DNA of 64,000 nucleotides from Tubulanus polymorphus (GCF_964204645.1 NC_134032.1:9294275-9358274), one strand, 5' to 3'; positions 1 through 12,728 are shown, numbered from the stretch's first letter. Notes: a model not told the origin generated them from the sequence alone. Made by a program: numbers and translations.

Positions 1-3000
1 AGTGACTACCACGATAAAACACTGGCGCTTTACACAGATGACCCCGAGCAACAACCAAAACAGAACTTTCATCTCAAATTATCCAGGTATGAATCAATAA
101 AAGTGAATATGGCTTGTGGCAATTAAAAGAGTCCACTATAGGTGTCTTTAGTGCGGAATAGGGCTTGAAATATTATGGCAATAAAGAATTCCACATGTGA
201 CATGTGCAAGGGCGGATCTAGGGTTTTATTTAGGAGGGGATCAGGAAAGGTTAGGGGATATCTCGGTAAATAAGGGCTCTAACCGAAGGGGGGTCTGGGT
301 CAATTTTCTAAATTTGATGCAATTTAAGAGCTATCTGGGCTTTTCTTTGAAATTTTTTTAGAGCACCTTGAAATTTTGAGGGAGGGGCTCCCCCTGCTCC
401 CCCTTGAATCCGCCCCTGCATGTGGGGGTTTCACCAGGTGCGCTTGTCTGCAGTAGGACATCAACTTCTGTGGCAATAGAGGATCCACCAGGTGGTGCTT
501 AAATGTGCTGAAGTCTGTTTATGTAATTATTGGAGGCATCTTTTATGATTCAGCCACATTTCTGTTGTTGGTGTTGAAAAGTCATCACTCAGTCACAGTA
601 TCAATGTGAATATTCTCCAGACAGTAATTTGGAGAGTTTTAAGAAGGCTAAAATCCATAGTGTTAACACAACAAAGTTGCAACATGAATCTTAGCACAAA
701 GCCAGATTTTCGTTTTCACGTGCAATCTATCCAGAATTGAGAATATCCAAATTATGCAGACATGGCGGGCTGAACTAGTAAGATACGGCAGCTAGTAAGA
801 ATGTCCATCATGGAAACTTCGTTGTCCTGTTTTCAGGTTGTATCAGACTATGATGTTGTGGTGCGATGAAAGTCGTCTGCACGATGCTAGCCTATATCTG
901 CCGGCTCTACCGGCTCAATACAAGGCCGACATGTTGACGCCTTTATTTCAAAACCAAACTGTAAGTGTTGAATAAATACGAATAATCATATGTTAAAAGC
1001 TGGTCGTCTCCGTAAATCCCCTTTTGACATCTTAGATTACTGCCATAGACAGTTACGGAATAGATGTCATCCCTATTATGACCTATCTCTCCTCGACAGG
1101 CATTTCAACCTGATGGCATCCCAACTACCATGGCACATAACTCTGCCTGTGCATTTTTGTGTACTGAGCATTCTCGGACAAGATTTCGTAACATGGTAGA
1201 GTCTTGTCATGGGATCAGGTTCAATGCTTGTTATGGGTAGATGCATATTACTTTAAAATTAATTTTTGTGATATGACTTTAGAATGAATCTTAGAATGAC
1301 ATCTTTCTATTCAGACTCCATGGATGGAATATTTCGATGGCCAAAAGGTGGAGCTGTGGTTGAATGATCTAGTCAGTGAATGGGTGGAATTACGTAAAGA
1401 ACCGGCCAGTTTACAATCACCGTATTCATCAGTGCAGGACACGCTGTGCCCGGAAAAAGGTACGCTGTACATTTAAATCCGGACCCTGTGTTGAATGCCT
1501 CTAGTAACAATCAAAATCGTATTGGTTCCTGAGTACTTGTAACTTGGGACCAAGTTAGATTGGTTTCTAGATTCGAGATTAAGTCATTTTCCAACTGGAC
1601 TCAATGCTGAGGTATTTTTCTAAATGTATCTGCAGCGACTGAACGGATATTCGCTCGTTTGAAGAAGCACGCTAAACCGGTAGCGGCGCCGGAGTTAATC
1701 GAGTCGTCATCTCCGGTAACAGATGTAGATACGTCTGCTCTGAAAGACGAACGAGGAATCATTTACACGGTGAACACTGATCTCACCAGCCTGCTTCAAT
1801 GTGCCAAGTATGTTGCTATTTGTTATATTGTTATGTTTCGACTGATATAATCTCATATACGTCTTGCGTGTGCATATGTGTGTAATGTGCAAGTACATAT
1901 AACATTTAATGTTCATGGAGCAAGTATTACATGTTCACGAGAGTGCTATTAATATGTTCATGGGAACACACGTATGATGTTCACAGAAGAACATGTAACA
2001 TGTTCATGAAAGCACGTGTAAGATGCTCATGAGAGCACATGTTCATGAAAGCACTTATTTGAACATGTTGCACATCCGTCAATGAAGACATCTTGAAATC
2101 TGAATTTCAATCCAGTTTGTTGCGATTTCAGGGAACGATTTGAACAAGTTTCTCGTTTCGCTGTCGTCAACTGCGACTTTCAGGAAATGCTAACGATCCT
2201 GAACACGAACGAACATCGCGAAGCGACGTTATTCCTGCCGTGTACGAGTCGTCTGAACCCGACCCATCGATGCTCGGGACCAGCCGAGGTCAATATAGAA
2301 TATGACGAGAAGAAACGTAACGAACGCGTCGCGACTAAAATGGCCGAAAATCGGTCGGAATATAAACAGTTATTGTTGGAGTTGTTGTTGCCGCCGTCGC
2401 AGAATATCTGTTCAGCAGCTGTCCACGTCGATAACACTATCAGGTGAGTAACGCCTTTAAAATCCCCCTATGACATCAAGCTTCAAGGCTGCCTAAATAA
2501 ATCCCTTAATGAACATGTCGTGCCTAATACAATCCATTACAGTGGTGGAATAGGGACAAAATTTTTCCTGCGGATGATGATTCCAAAAATGTGGCTGTCC
2601 TTATAATTCCCCCTATGGCATCATCAAATTGTACTCGTGCATACAATCGGAAAATATTCCCACATTCATAAATCCACCTATGACATCGGCAAATTTCCCG
2701 TTGACACTTCCAAAATAGATGACTGCTTCCAGGGATTGCCCAAAGACTCCCCATCAATTCAGCGTTAATGGAGACCGTTCTTAAGGAGATGACTAGGAAT
2801 TCTAGCTAAGTTGTTCATTTATTTATTCAAGGTCATTGCTTTTGTTACACCAGACGGACACTGACATCAGAATTGAGAAATCGGGAATCGCTCTATTCTA
2901 TCATATGGTTACGCTGGTCAACAATGACTCGACCACTTACCCTCCCACCAGACAGTTCTTCTCTAGCTGCATCGAAATTCTAGGCCAGGTAGGTTTTATT

Positions 3001-6000
3001 GACTGGAAAATTGCTCAACAAAAATTACCACTTTGTGGTACCTTTACGCAAATCATGGCATTCTTAGATATGGAGTGGCTGTAGCTGAACTTTTTGGTGT
3101 CAGATTAGAATATCCATCATAGAAGCTTTGTAATCGTACCTTGGAGCTATTCTCTTCTCTAGTGGCTCATTCCAAAAATATCCGAATCACATATCTCTTT
3201 CTGTAGTGGGCGGCTCCAGAACATCCATCACGTCATCGCCTTTCTTTTGTGATGAACTTGGTTTCGGCTTTCAAATTGTGGAAATGTTGCGTATTTCAGG
3301 AATTTGTCAGCGGTAATCGTAGTCAATGTCAGACGCTGTTGGAATGTACGCTCGCTCACCCGAACCTCGCCGGATTGTTGGCACCGCATTTCAAACCGTC
3401 CGTTTCCCCGACGACGTTCGTGTCGATGTATAATCATTTGAAACGACAACTGAATAAAATCAGCAGCGACCTCGGATTCGTTTTATTCTCGAAGGTACGT
3501 CTCTGGTAAAAAAAACTTCTGTTCGAAATCATCGAAAAGGATGAAGAAATGAGAAAATTTGAATTCCAAAAAATATTTACTTACATTAAAGGCCCTTTAT
3601 AACGTCACTATTGAGACCATTGAAAAATCTGGTGTTATTATGGATTTGGGGTTATGAAGAATGGTATTTCCATTGAATTTGAAGTTAGATTGAGCAAATT
3701 TGTTTTCTGAAAAATGTTGGTCTTAAATAAGCATTTCTTGCATACTAAAGGATGGCATTATAATGGACTTTGATTGTATATGATTTGATGATACATTGAT
3801 ATGATGATATTTTCTAATAGACCATTTATTCAAAGATGTTTTCTAGTTAAAATGATAGATTGGTGTAATGATGTTATTAGTTTGGCGATTGATCGATGGA
3901 ATGATATTTTCTAGTTCGATGTACCGGTCTGGTTACACTGGAACAACCCTTCAATGTCCGATAGAACGAAACTCATAACTTACATCGGCGAAGCTTTGAC
4001 GTTCTGTGGGAGTGAACCCGAGGGCAAACAAGCTTTACTCTACGCAGTTAGTATTCAGCGCGTGTAACATGTAGAAACAGTAAAACATTTTTACGTACAT
4101 GTACATGTTCTCACATGCAGTGCTTCATCTAGCCAAAAATAGAAGGGCGGTCCGCCCCGCCCCCGAAAATAGCCGCCCTTGTGCCCTTCAGATGTGTCCC
4201 ATGCTCGCCCTTGTGCCCTCATCACTTGATATTTGATATTGATGAGTTAAACATAGTTTCTAGTCCTCAATCATAGTAGGGGGTACCTCGATTCTATGCA
4301 ATAGGGAACATTGCAGGTTGCCCCTAAAACAGACGTGAGTGCGTTATTATGTGCCCTTGCTCCGATGGAATCACGCACAAAAATGCCCTAATTTGAAATC
4401 AGCACCCTGCCCTTTTTTAATGCTAGATGAAGCACTGCACATGCATGTTAAATCTTCTTACTCTGACGTGTTTCGTGTGACAACAAGTTTTCATATGTAA
4501 GACATTACATACGAACTCTACTTCGGACACCATGTAACATGCATCATGCAGACCTGTAGCATAAGGAATGGTGGGTTCGTTTTAGATTTTGTTGAAACTA
4601 CAGGACTGACTCGGTTAGCCTACACCATGTTATCACATATGACATGTTGTATGTGGTTTCATGGTGATATGCAAAAATGCGCCAAAATTTGATAAGAATG
4701 CGATTAGTTCATTTTGACATGTGATAACATGTTTTCTTATACTTAGTAACATCCATATATATTTTCAAATTACTGTATATCATATTTATTTTATTTTGGA
4801 TGATGAAGCTTAGTCAAAACTCCAAAGCTGTCAGAAAATGAATAGTTTAATCCTATTAAGTCTGAATGCTGAGATTAATATCAGTCTACCAGTCATATCA
4901 TCACATGTAGCGTCTGCAAGTGATGATATTTTATCAATTGTGCATATATATATATATATATATATCTATCTTGTATTGTAGATATTCCACGGACATCTAA
5001 CAGTGATGGCTTCGCATGAATTCCCGGCTCATTTTAACCATGTTCTGAATTTTCTCCTAAAAGGTCAGTATATCAATAGTGAACTTCGGTTATCGGATTA
5101 GTCAACTGAAACGAAACCGAAAGTCAGTCAGTCAAAAAATACTGAATCAGGCAACTGAGCACGGTCACCGTAGTTCTAACCGATCTTTATGATACCTCCT
5201 GACGACACCCTCGTATAGCCTTCTGCCTGGTAACCCACGATGATGATATTTCGTTCTAGGTTCAGAGAATCAGGGCATACACGCGGAATGCTGGCAGACA
5301 TTAACGAAAGCGTTCGGCAATTTGAGCCTCACAGAGGCGCCGCACAGCAACTTCAATATTCCACAGGTTAGCTGTACCTTAAAAACAATTACCCCATAGT
5401 CAAATCCACAACCTGGTTCCACAGTTTTACAGTTGAATGATGATTGAAAATGACTGACTGACGTTAAACCATCAGGACTTGGTTCATTTCCAATTAATTG
5501 AATGTAGGGTCTAATTTCAACTCTGAACTATGTTCAAACCTCTCTCAAACCTAGAGGAATCCACAACTAGATATTAAGCCAAAGGGCAAATAGCATTTAT
5601 TAAGGGGGTGTTCACTATAAATGTGTTCAGTAAGGGAGGTTTTACTGTACTGTGAAACTGGGGCTGGCAGAATTTAGGTTTGCGACCAAAAATTGAATTG
5701 ACTGCAAGACTCATTTCTATGGTTTTGACTATGGTTAAGAATCGAATCTAACTTGTACCTCACTACAGGAGTCGAATGCAGAAGTCAAAAGCTCTTGTTT
5801 CAGTTATTTGACTGGGGCAACTAGGCCTGTTTCAAATATTGCCAGAGAACGATGATATCAATTTCAAAGATTTTTGAATTATGATTTACAGTTGACTGAG
5901 GCATTGTCGTATCTGGGTTCGTATTTCCTCCAGAAGAGGACGCTAGTCACCGATTCGGCGTGTTTCGGGTTGTATCCAGATTGGAAACGGTATGTTCCCT

Positions 6001-9000
6001 TTATCGGAACGCTACTTGAATATTTGTGTAAAACACTGACAACGAAGATACACCTAGCGGTGACATCTGGTGTCACAGACGCAGACCAGGGTAAGACCGA
6101 AAAAGAAAAGTTTTAATTTGTAGGTAAACTGAATCCGTTAAAGCAGTTATATAAAAGTAACAAAATTCGTCCGTCTTCCAAAAATAACATTGTCTCCATG
6201 AATTCCCTATGACTTCATCAGATGGCTCATATGCACTATTCTCGATATGTTTGGCTGAATCTATTTAGTTCCATATGATATAAAAAAAATCCTATAGATG
6301 CTTCCAGAAAAAGAGGCTGTCTCCATAAAAAACATAATTATGTCAATAAGTTGCATCCTAAAAATCAGATACAGATATTCTGCCCCCATAAATCTCGTAG
6401 ATCTGCATTGTGTTGTTGGTTTCGATTTTCAGGTTTGGACGTGTTGATGGTTCAGATTTGGGAAGGTTTCGCCCCGTGGATCCAGCCGTTAGAGAACGGA
6501 CCTCACTTACTGTCTCCGTGGTTGGATAAAGATTGCGACTCTGCCGTCAATATGGTTTCACTGTTTACTGAATGCGTGAAAACAGCCACCACGCTGTTCA
6601 GCGGTAAGCAGACACAAAATTAATGATTTCAGATTGCGTATTTTTTCAATCTGCGGCCCTGAACCAACTTTTGAGACATCAACCATTGGAGTGTGAAGTG
6701 TGGACGATCGGTATTTGAAAGTGTGATGATAAACGTCTAATGTTTGGTGTTAGTAGTTCAATTTCAATTAGAAATGTCTCGGGCGAATTCCTTAACACAT
6801 ATGAAGTGAAGGCTGAATGATCCATTTCAGAAAGTGTTGATCCATTTCAGAAAGTGTTCTGATAAAATGTCTAATGTCTGGGGATCGTAGTTCATTTTCT
6901 CTAAAAAAAGGTGAAGACCTGACCACAAATGTGAAGAGATTATGTGATCAGTAAAATATATCTCATTTCTGTGGTGTATAGTTTATTTTGAATTGAAAAT
7001 TTCTCAGCGTAAATCTTAACACATAGATGTGGATGATCAAAAATAGGAAGTAACAATTGTCTGAGAAGTGCAGGCTCCAGGCTGCAGAATGATGAGTCGA
7101 TTAAACTGGCAAAAAAAATTTGTTTTTAATGTATTTCCAAAGTTTTGAATTTGAAATTCAGAACTCTGACTACTGAAAACAGAAATGATTTCATCAACAT
7201 TTTTCATCGATGTTTATTTTCTCTCTTCACAGATGTTCCTCACATTCCGTTGAAAGATCCGTTGAATTTCCTATGGCACAACTATTGCCGCCTATTGACA
7301 GTCGAGCAAACTCCTGCGTACGTGCTGCAGACGTATCATTCCAGTATGCTCGAGTTACCCTGGCAACAATTTTTCCCCAGTCAACAATGCTTACAGTACA
7401 TGGTGAAAGTAAGTAGACGCTTTTTCTACAAATCCTATCTCAGCCTGGAATTGAACCTGATGGCATCGCTGGCCTCAGCCATGGCACGAAACCCTGCCAC
7501 ACTAGACCGGGTGCGCAAGATTGCTGCACGAAAACTTGCGGCACCAATCGGATTGCGCGATGTTTAATCTGTGAATCATATTTCACAGATTAACTATAAA
7601 TCGGCTAAAATAAAATGTGATTTCTGATTGGCTAATAATGACATCATCTGAACTGTGCATGTAGCAGGGCACTAGGGCTAATCATGGACAGATTTAGGGC
7701 GTTGTGTTGGGGGTTAGGTGGCCCGTTTTGTCAAGAAAAAGATAATTAAAACCTGTAAATTTGGCACTTAACCTCTGACTTGGTTAATCAGGCAGGGTTT
7801 CTGGCCCTGGCATCAGATTCGACTCCCTGTCAAGGGGGGGGGATGTTTCAAAATTGTTTTTGTGGCTATATAAAGAGATTTGATTTCTATTTCAACAGGT
7901 GCACGACACGCGTCACTGGAGTTGTTTCCAGTTTCTGTCATCGATCGTATTTCAAATGCCATGGACGACGATCTTGCAGACGGTTCCCGCGCAGAAACTT
8001 GCCGAGATCCATGGACTCGTGTTCCGTCTGTTCCTTCAGTTCGTAGCGTTTCCCGAGATTCTCGCCGTCTCCGGAATGCCGCAGCTGTTCCAGACGGCTA
8101 ATGATATATTCCAGTGGCACCATCTATCGGCGGAGGATTTTCAAACGGCGATGCGTTGGTTTCTCGGGAATTGTGAACCGGACTGCGTCCTGGCTGAAAG
8201 ATCTGACCCACAAGCAATTGGTATTAGGTATGAAATTGAAAATGAACTGATCTCAACTCAAGGTTAACTCTTAACTCGCAACTGTGGAACCGGGTCCAGA
8301 GTAAATGAGCAAAACCCATAGTTGATGATTTAACAATTTGACTGACACTTTCGAGATTTTGACTACTCTTCATCATTAGAGAAACGTAAAAACACAGGGT
8401 TTCGTTTTTCCGATGATGGAGTAGTATTCAAAACTTTGAAACTGTCAGAATAAATTGTTAGATTACTAACGTCGGCTTTTGCTTATTAACCTTATGACAT
8501 CATCAAATAAACCTTATAGATCCTTGATAAAAAGATATGAAGGGGATGAATAAAGGCAGACAACTTTTCTCGAAGTGTGTAATGAAATAGGTTGATGATG
8601 TCATTAAGGGATAGTGGTGGTAGCCATCTTTTCTCGAAGTGTCTAAAGGGGTTGTTCAGCGGCGGATCCAGGATTCCATGGATGGGGATGCACAAATCCA
8701 AGTAGGGGGTTTGGGGAAACATTTTTTAAATTAGATGCGAGGAGACGTGTTCTGGGCACGATCAGAGTATGAAACAACATGAATGATGTAGGACTGCCGT
8801 AAAAAAGTGCTGGTAATTGTAAACAACGACATAAGCTTATGCATTTTCAGGGATTTTTCACATGCTTGTCTTCGTTCTCACGAAAAAGAATTAGCGAGGA
8901 CTTTAGGGGGTGCACGTGCCCCCTGTGCACCCCCTGGATCCGCCGCTGTTGTTTGATGATGTCATTGAGGATCGAATGATGTCAAAGAGCGAACGTGTCT

Positions 9001-12000
9001 TCCAAGTCGCTATTGTAGCTGTCATGTCATAAAGGGTGCCCGATCTAGAAGGTCAATAGGAAGTTTCAATGATCTAACATGTTTTTTTCGTCGTATTTTC
9101 TAGTTTTATCAAACAGGCAGCTGAATTCGTAGAACGCCCCGACTACCTGAACCACGCCGATACGGTTGCCAAGCGCCAGTCGTTCGTACATCTCATCGCT
9201 CAGTTGTTGAGTAAATGTTCGCACAAGCGACAATTACCGGACGCGGAACTGATGAAGAAGTCGGTCACCAATCTGCTGACTCAAATAGAGACGATCGTGA
9301 ACTGCGGTAAATGTTAATGAGGATAGCCCTGAGTATATCAGAATCGCAATGCAATTCTGCGTGTTGTCGGCGACTCTGAGAATATCCATACACATTCTGA
9401 CACTCAAGAGTTTCATAGACATCAGTGGGTTGTACCATGTTGACTCGGTTTTGGCATTGGCATCGGTTCAGAATTTCCATTGTGAAAACTTTAAACAAAG
9501 TCGATCAATCCATAGCATTCGGAGCCATGCATTTTCTCATGGACGGCTCAGGATTTGATTGAGTCGGTTTTGGCACCAGAAGAATATCCACAAGGAAACT
9601 TTGTTTCTATTTGTACATTGGAGAATTATCCCTTTTACAAGTGAATGGCTCCAGGAATATATGTTGGAAATAAGACGTTCTCTAGTGGGTGGTTCTTGGT
9701 TGACCTGGCTTAGGATACAGCCATTGCGGAAACTTTTCGTCCTCAAATTCAAACAGTGTCACATTAATTACAACCCGTCATTTATTTCTATTTTGGAATG
9801 TTCAATGAAGTTGGCCGTACGCATAATATCATGCCAACCTAAGCTAAACTCATATTTATTAGCTAGCGGTGCCTCATACCCTCAATATATTCTGAAATGC
9901 TTTACAGTTCGCACCTATTGATCTTTGTAAATCATGTATTCATGTTTTAAATAAATGTTTATTTCTACTGTGGCCTTTCTGTACATAAGGTATTTATACA
10001 TCTTACCTGATGAGGCTGAAGTGACTCGGCAAAATCGATCGTGATATGCTATTTTCAAGGATGAATTTTGTTATAGTTGCGATTCTGTTATAGCATCATC
10101 AAGTGTATTTGTAATTTCTATATTTCAGTATCAGACGCGACTAGTCAACACTTTGAAGCGGTGACTCTCTGCACTGAGGTTGTGCGCATACTGAACGACT
10201 GTAACCCTAAACCGGACGTCGCCCAACATTTCATCGACGCGATCAAGGATTGGATAACCTCATCGCCAAGCGATTGTATTCTATTGTTGCCGTGCGTAGC
10301 GGCCGCTAGCCAATCGCTAGCCTCCGTCACTCACATGGTCGTCGTTTTAGAGGCTTGTATCGATACGTACTTCAGCTCGGCGGGTACGAAACATTTTGAA
10401 TATACCGTATAAGCGTTAATCCCATCAACAAAATTACCCTTCTACACTAACCAAGAATTGGCTTCTTCCAAACTTCAAAACATCTGATTGAAATTTTAGT
10501 CGAATGAAAATTACCTTAGCTTTTTATGTTGTTATTGTTGGATATGTTAAGGTAGCCATCTTTCATGGAAGTGTTAAAGGGGTAATTTTGCGGTGATGTA
10601 ATTGAAAAGCAGCTTTCTTTGCCGAAAGGGTCTACAGGGGGTAATTTACTGATGTCATAGGAGGGATTCAAGAAGGCAGCCATTTTTTCTGAAAGGGGGG
10701 TTTATTCAATGATGTCATAGGTAGATTTATGAAGGCAACTATCATTTCTTGGAAGGTTTGATAGGAGTGATTTATTGATGTCTGTAGGGGGATTTATAGA
10801 CGTAACCATGTTTTCAATAGAAGTTGATGAATTGTTTTTATATACGTGTAATTTCAGATGCGAACCCGAGCGATCGTTGGAGTAGATTGATAATGTCTCT
10901 TCACGGAGCTGAAATGTCGATGCCCGAATTCCTGACGACGGGTCTCGAGTATAACGCGTTCACAACGCTCTACTGTAGTATCCTCAAGCGGCTCCCTCTA
11001 TCGACGAGTTTAGAAGACGAACGACACTATTTGAATCTGTTAATTAATTGGACCGCATCCGCAAAACCTGGGTAAGTTTAGACGGCCGGCTACATATATA
11101 CCCCTTTATCATCATTGAATTATGTAAACCTTAGGTAATTCGAGAAAAGAATGCCCATGAATACCCACATGACATCATCAAATTACGCTTATAGACCTTT
11201 CTTATAGATCCCCCCATGACAGTGCTAATTTGCTTAAGATGTCTCCTAGAATCCTCCTATGAACAACACTTATTCACACCAAACGGCTGCCTCTGTAAAC
11301 AAGACGGTTGTTTCTATGACGCCCCAATGACATCACAAATTCGCACATGATGGCTGTCTCTATGGATCCCCCAATGACATCACTAATTTGCACAAGATGG
11401 CTTCCTTCATAAATGCCCGAATGACATCACTAATTTGCACGTGCTGGCTGTCTCTATGGATCCCCCAGGGACATCACTAATTTGCACTAGATGGCTTCCT
11501 TCATAAATGCCCCTATGACATCACTAATTTGCAGGAGATGGCTTTCTATATGGATCTCCCTTTGACATCACTAATTTGCTCGGGATGGCTGTCTATGAAT
11601 CCCCCTTTGATATCACTAATTTGCACGTGATGGCTTTCTCTATGAATCCCCCAATGACATCACTGATATGCGCATTGATATTTCTGTATGTTTGTTGCAG
11701 TTTATCCGATGAGCCGAAGTTATTGCTGTGGTGGGCGAAGATTTTAGAATTGATTTTGCGTCAAGTCGACTTCGGGGAGGAACAAACGAAACCTCTTCAT
11801 GTCGTTCTGTTCAAATTCATCTCGTCTTTGATTCTGTTCGGTGAGGATAAAACATCGGCCGGATTCATGGGAGCGATCGGACTCGGTCGGAAATCAACTC
11901 TATCTGTCAGGTACGTCTGTACTCTCTCCTCTCGGCCCTCTCCTCTCTCTCATCTTATTTTCTCATTCTCCCTCTTTATCTCTTGTCCTCTCTCTTCTTT

Positions 12001-12728
12001 ATCTCCTCTCTCTGCTCCTCTACACTCTCTCCCCTCTTCCTGTCCCATCACCTGTCTTGTCCCCCTCTATTTTCCTCTCCCTTATTCTGTTCCCTCCCTG
12101 ACCCTCACCCTTTCACTCACTCCCTCTTCTATTCGTCTATGTATCACTGTCCCTTCAGACTAGGGTACAACTACTATTTAAAATTGCAATTAAAGATATC
12201 AGATACCCAGGGGCCTGTTTTATAGACTGCTATTATCTTTAACCCGTTGGCTAACTCAATTCAATTTCAATTAAGTTAACCCCCGGTTTAAAGATAATAC
12301 CAGTCTCTAAAACTGGCCCCAAATTTTAAATCATTTTGAACTCTTTCAGATTTCGTCTGGTCGCACGCAGTCTGGCGACGTTCCTATCAGCGCAGATACC
12401 AAACAATTCAGCCATCCGCGTGCAGCCGATGTCGGCGGGTGCGATGTACGACCCACAGCGCCGCGGTAGCGCCGCCGTTTTACGCCGTCTGTCCGGCGCC
12501 GACGCCGTCTACCCGTCTGAACAATCGACGCAAGCCCTAGCGTCGCTAGAGGGCGCCGCCAGTAATAAACAGTACGCAGCCGTAAAGGAGACCGTCGTTT
12601 ACGTTTGCGAATTCGTTAAGAATCCGGCTCATTGCGTCAGGGATAGTTACGCGTTGTTGCTGCAACTCGTTCAGAAATTGTTCGCCGATTGTCATTGTTT
12701 GGACGCATTAGTAAATTCATCCAGATGA
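1..12728 (+). CDS. EPG5: EPG5 (ectopic P granules protein 5) homologue, C-terminal half, 19 exons
   Basis: EPG5 is a large RAB7 effector that tethers autophagosomes to late endosomes and lysosomes before SNARE fusion (family knowledge). Exons read from GT/AG sites: 1-86 (5' partial), 837-960, 1315-1459, 1636-1807, 2132-2443, 2832-2988, 3300-3494, 3915-4046, 4982-5063, 5260-5366, 5892-6090, 6433-6603, 7233-7408, 7899-8227, 9104-9306, 10129-10383, 10858-11071, 11701-11910, 12350-12728. They sum to 3,648 bases, exactly 1,216 codons including the TGA stop, and every junction keeps frame. Landmarks are LYQTMMLWCDESRLHD across the first junction and GAIGLGRKS followed by RFRLVARS near the C terminus, typical of EPG5 ends. 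The product is mostly alpha-helical with no membrane segment seen. Vertebrate EPG5 is about 2,580 residues, so roughly the N-terminal half lies off the left edge. No frameshift or internal stop was found. The exon 14 donor at 8227 is the least certain junction. Confidence 0.93.
207..418. mobile_element. 212-bp MITE in EPG5 intron, TIR CAAGGGCGGATC / GATCCGCCCCTG-like
   Basis: The ends are inverted repeats: CAAGGGCGGATCTAGG on the left, and the right end reads CAGGGGCGGATTCAAGG on the opposite strand. Both ends abut a 6-bp direct repeat, CATGTG (201-206 and 419-424), which fits a target-site duplication. There is no coding capacity. CAGGGGCGGAT-type ends are common in hAT-like non-autonomous elements, but a 6-bp duplication is shorter than the usual 8 bp, so the superfamily is open. 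Confidence 0.7.
1911..2080. repeat. Degenerate short tandem repeat, CATGTTCATGAAAGCAC-like
   Basis: Within the EPG5 intron 1808-2131, variants of ATGTTCATG(A/G)(A/G)AGCAC recur about six times at irregular 20-30 base spacing. No gene-like content is seen. Confidence 0.5.
4118..4437. mobile_element. 320-bp MITE, TIR CAGTGCTTCATCTAGC, in EPG5 intron
   Basis: The left end CAGTGCTTCATCTAGC is matched by GCTAGATGAAGCACTG at the right end as a perfect terminal inverted repeat. Both ends are flanked by CACATG (4112-4117 and 4438-4443), a candidate 6-bp target duplication. The interior carries GCCC-rich segments (AGGGCGG / GCCCTT) that extend the inverted similarity. No open reading frame of note. 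It lies in the 935-bp intron between exons 3915-4046 and 4982-5063. Confidence 0.75.
4949..4975. repeat. (AT)n microsatellite just before EPG5 exon 4982
   Basis: A run of TA dinucleotides within 20-30 bases of the splice acceptor of exon 4982-5063, in place of a classic polypyrimidine tract. Confidence 0.7.
8657..8948. mobile_element. 292-bp MITE, perfect TIR CAGCGGCGGATCCAGG, in EPG5 intron
   Basis: CAGCGGCGGATCCAGG at the left end and CCTGGATCCGCCGCTG at the right end form a perfect 16-bp terminal inverted repeat. Flanks share TTGTT (8652-8656 and 8949-8953), a possible 5-bp target duplication. The termini resemble those of the 207-418 element (GGCGGATC core), so both probably belong to one broad family, with different interiors. 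Non-coding. Confidence 0.75.
10007..10034 (+). ncRNA. Degenerate hammerhead-ribozyme-like motif in EPG5 intron
   Basis: CTGATGA (10007-10013) is followed after one base by GCTGA (10015-10019), a six-base loop, and the pairing strand TCGGC (10026-10030), then AAAA in place of GAAA. This is the order of a hammerhead core: CUGAUGA, stem II, GAAA. The altered GAAA box and the extra base before stem II make activity unlikely. It could be a relic of a Penelope-like element or retrozyme. Confidence 0.3.
10540..10800. repeat. Minisatellite block GATGTCATAGGGGGATTTATGAAGGCAGCC family
   Basis: In the EPG5 intron 10384-10857 about four to five units of roughly 60-65 bp carry TGATGTCATAGG(G)GGATT and a GCAGCCATTTTTTCTGAAAG-like half. 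This is the opposite orientation of the 11329-11675 array. Non-coding. Confidence 0.65.
11329..11675. repeat. 47-bp minisatellite with TGACATCA core in EPG5 intron, about 8 units
   Basis: ACATCACTAATTTGCAC recurs at about 47-base intervals (for example near 11424, 11471, 11518, 11565). Units partly alternate between a GATGGCTGTCTCTATGGATCC form and a GATGGCTTCCTTCATAAATGC form, suggesting a 94-bp higher-order dimer. The array runs almost to the acceptor of exon 11701. Looser units occupy 11150-11328. Related units on either strand occur at 2450-2760, 6170-6340, 8490-8650, 8950-9030, 10550-10800, 34290-34380 and 62160-62790. Confidence 0.8.
11925..12160. repeat. Polypyrimidine (CTCTC-rich) tract in last EPG5 intron
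   Basis: Starting about 15 bases after the donor at 11910, roughly 235 bases of the plus strand are almost entirely C and T (CTCTCT, TCCCTC). Open frames through it are low-complexity Ser/Leu/Pro artefacts. The tract could form triplex structure. Confidence 0.8.
12209..12321. mobile_element. ~113-bp palindromic MITE in last EPG5 intron
   Basis: The left end GGGGCCTGTTTTATAGACTG is mirrored by a right end that reads GGGGCCAGTTTTAGAGACTG on the opposite strand; inner arms (TATTATCTTTAA) also pair. The whole unit can fold into one hairpin. Related units with the same CCCGTTTTATAGACTGGTATTA theme occur near 24358-24460 and 63788-63897. Confidence 0.7.

Noticed and set aside
7409-7567. Extension of EPG5 exon 7233-7408 through 7567
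   Set aside because: A strong donor GTAAGTAG follows codon 7408 and the phase fits the next exon at 7899; the extension is weakly mirrored at about 7,785-7,835 and looks like an inverted repeat fragment.
11576-12163. 195-codon plus-strand frame
   Set aside because: It is EPG5 exon 11,701-11,910 read through upstream minisatellite and downstream polypyrimidine intron sequence.
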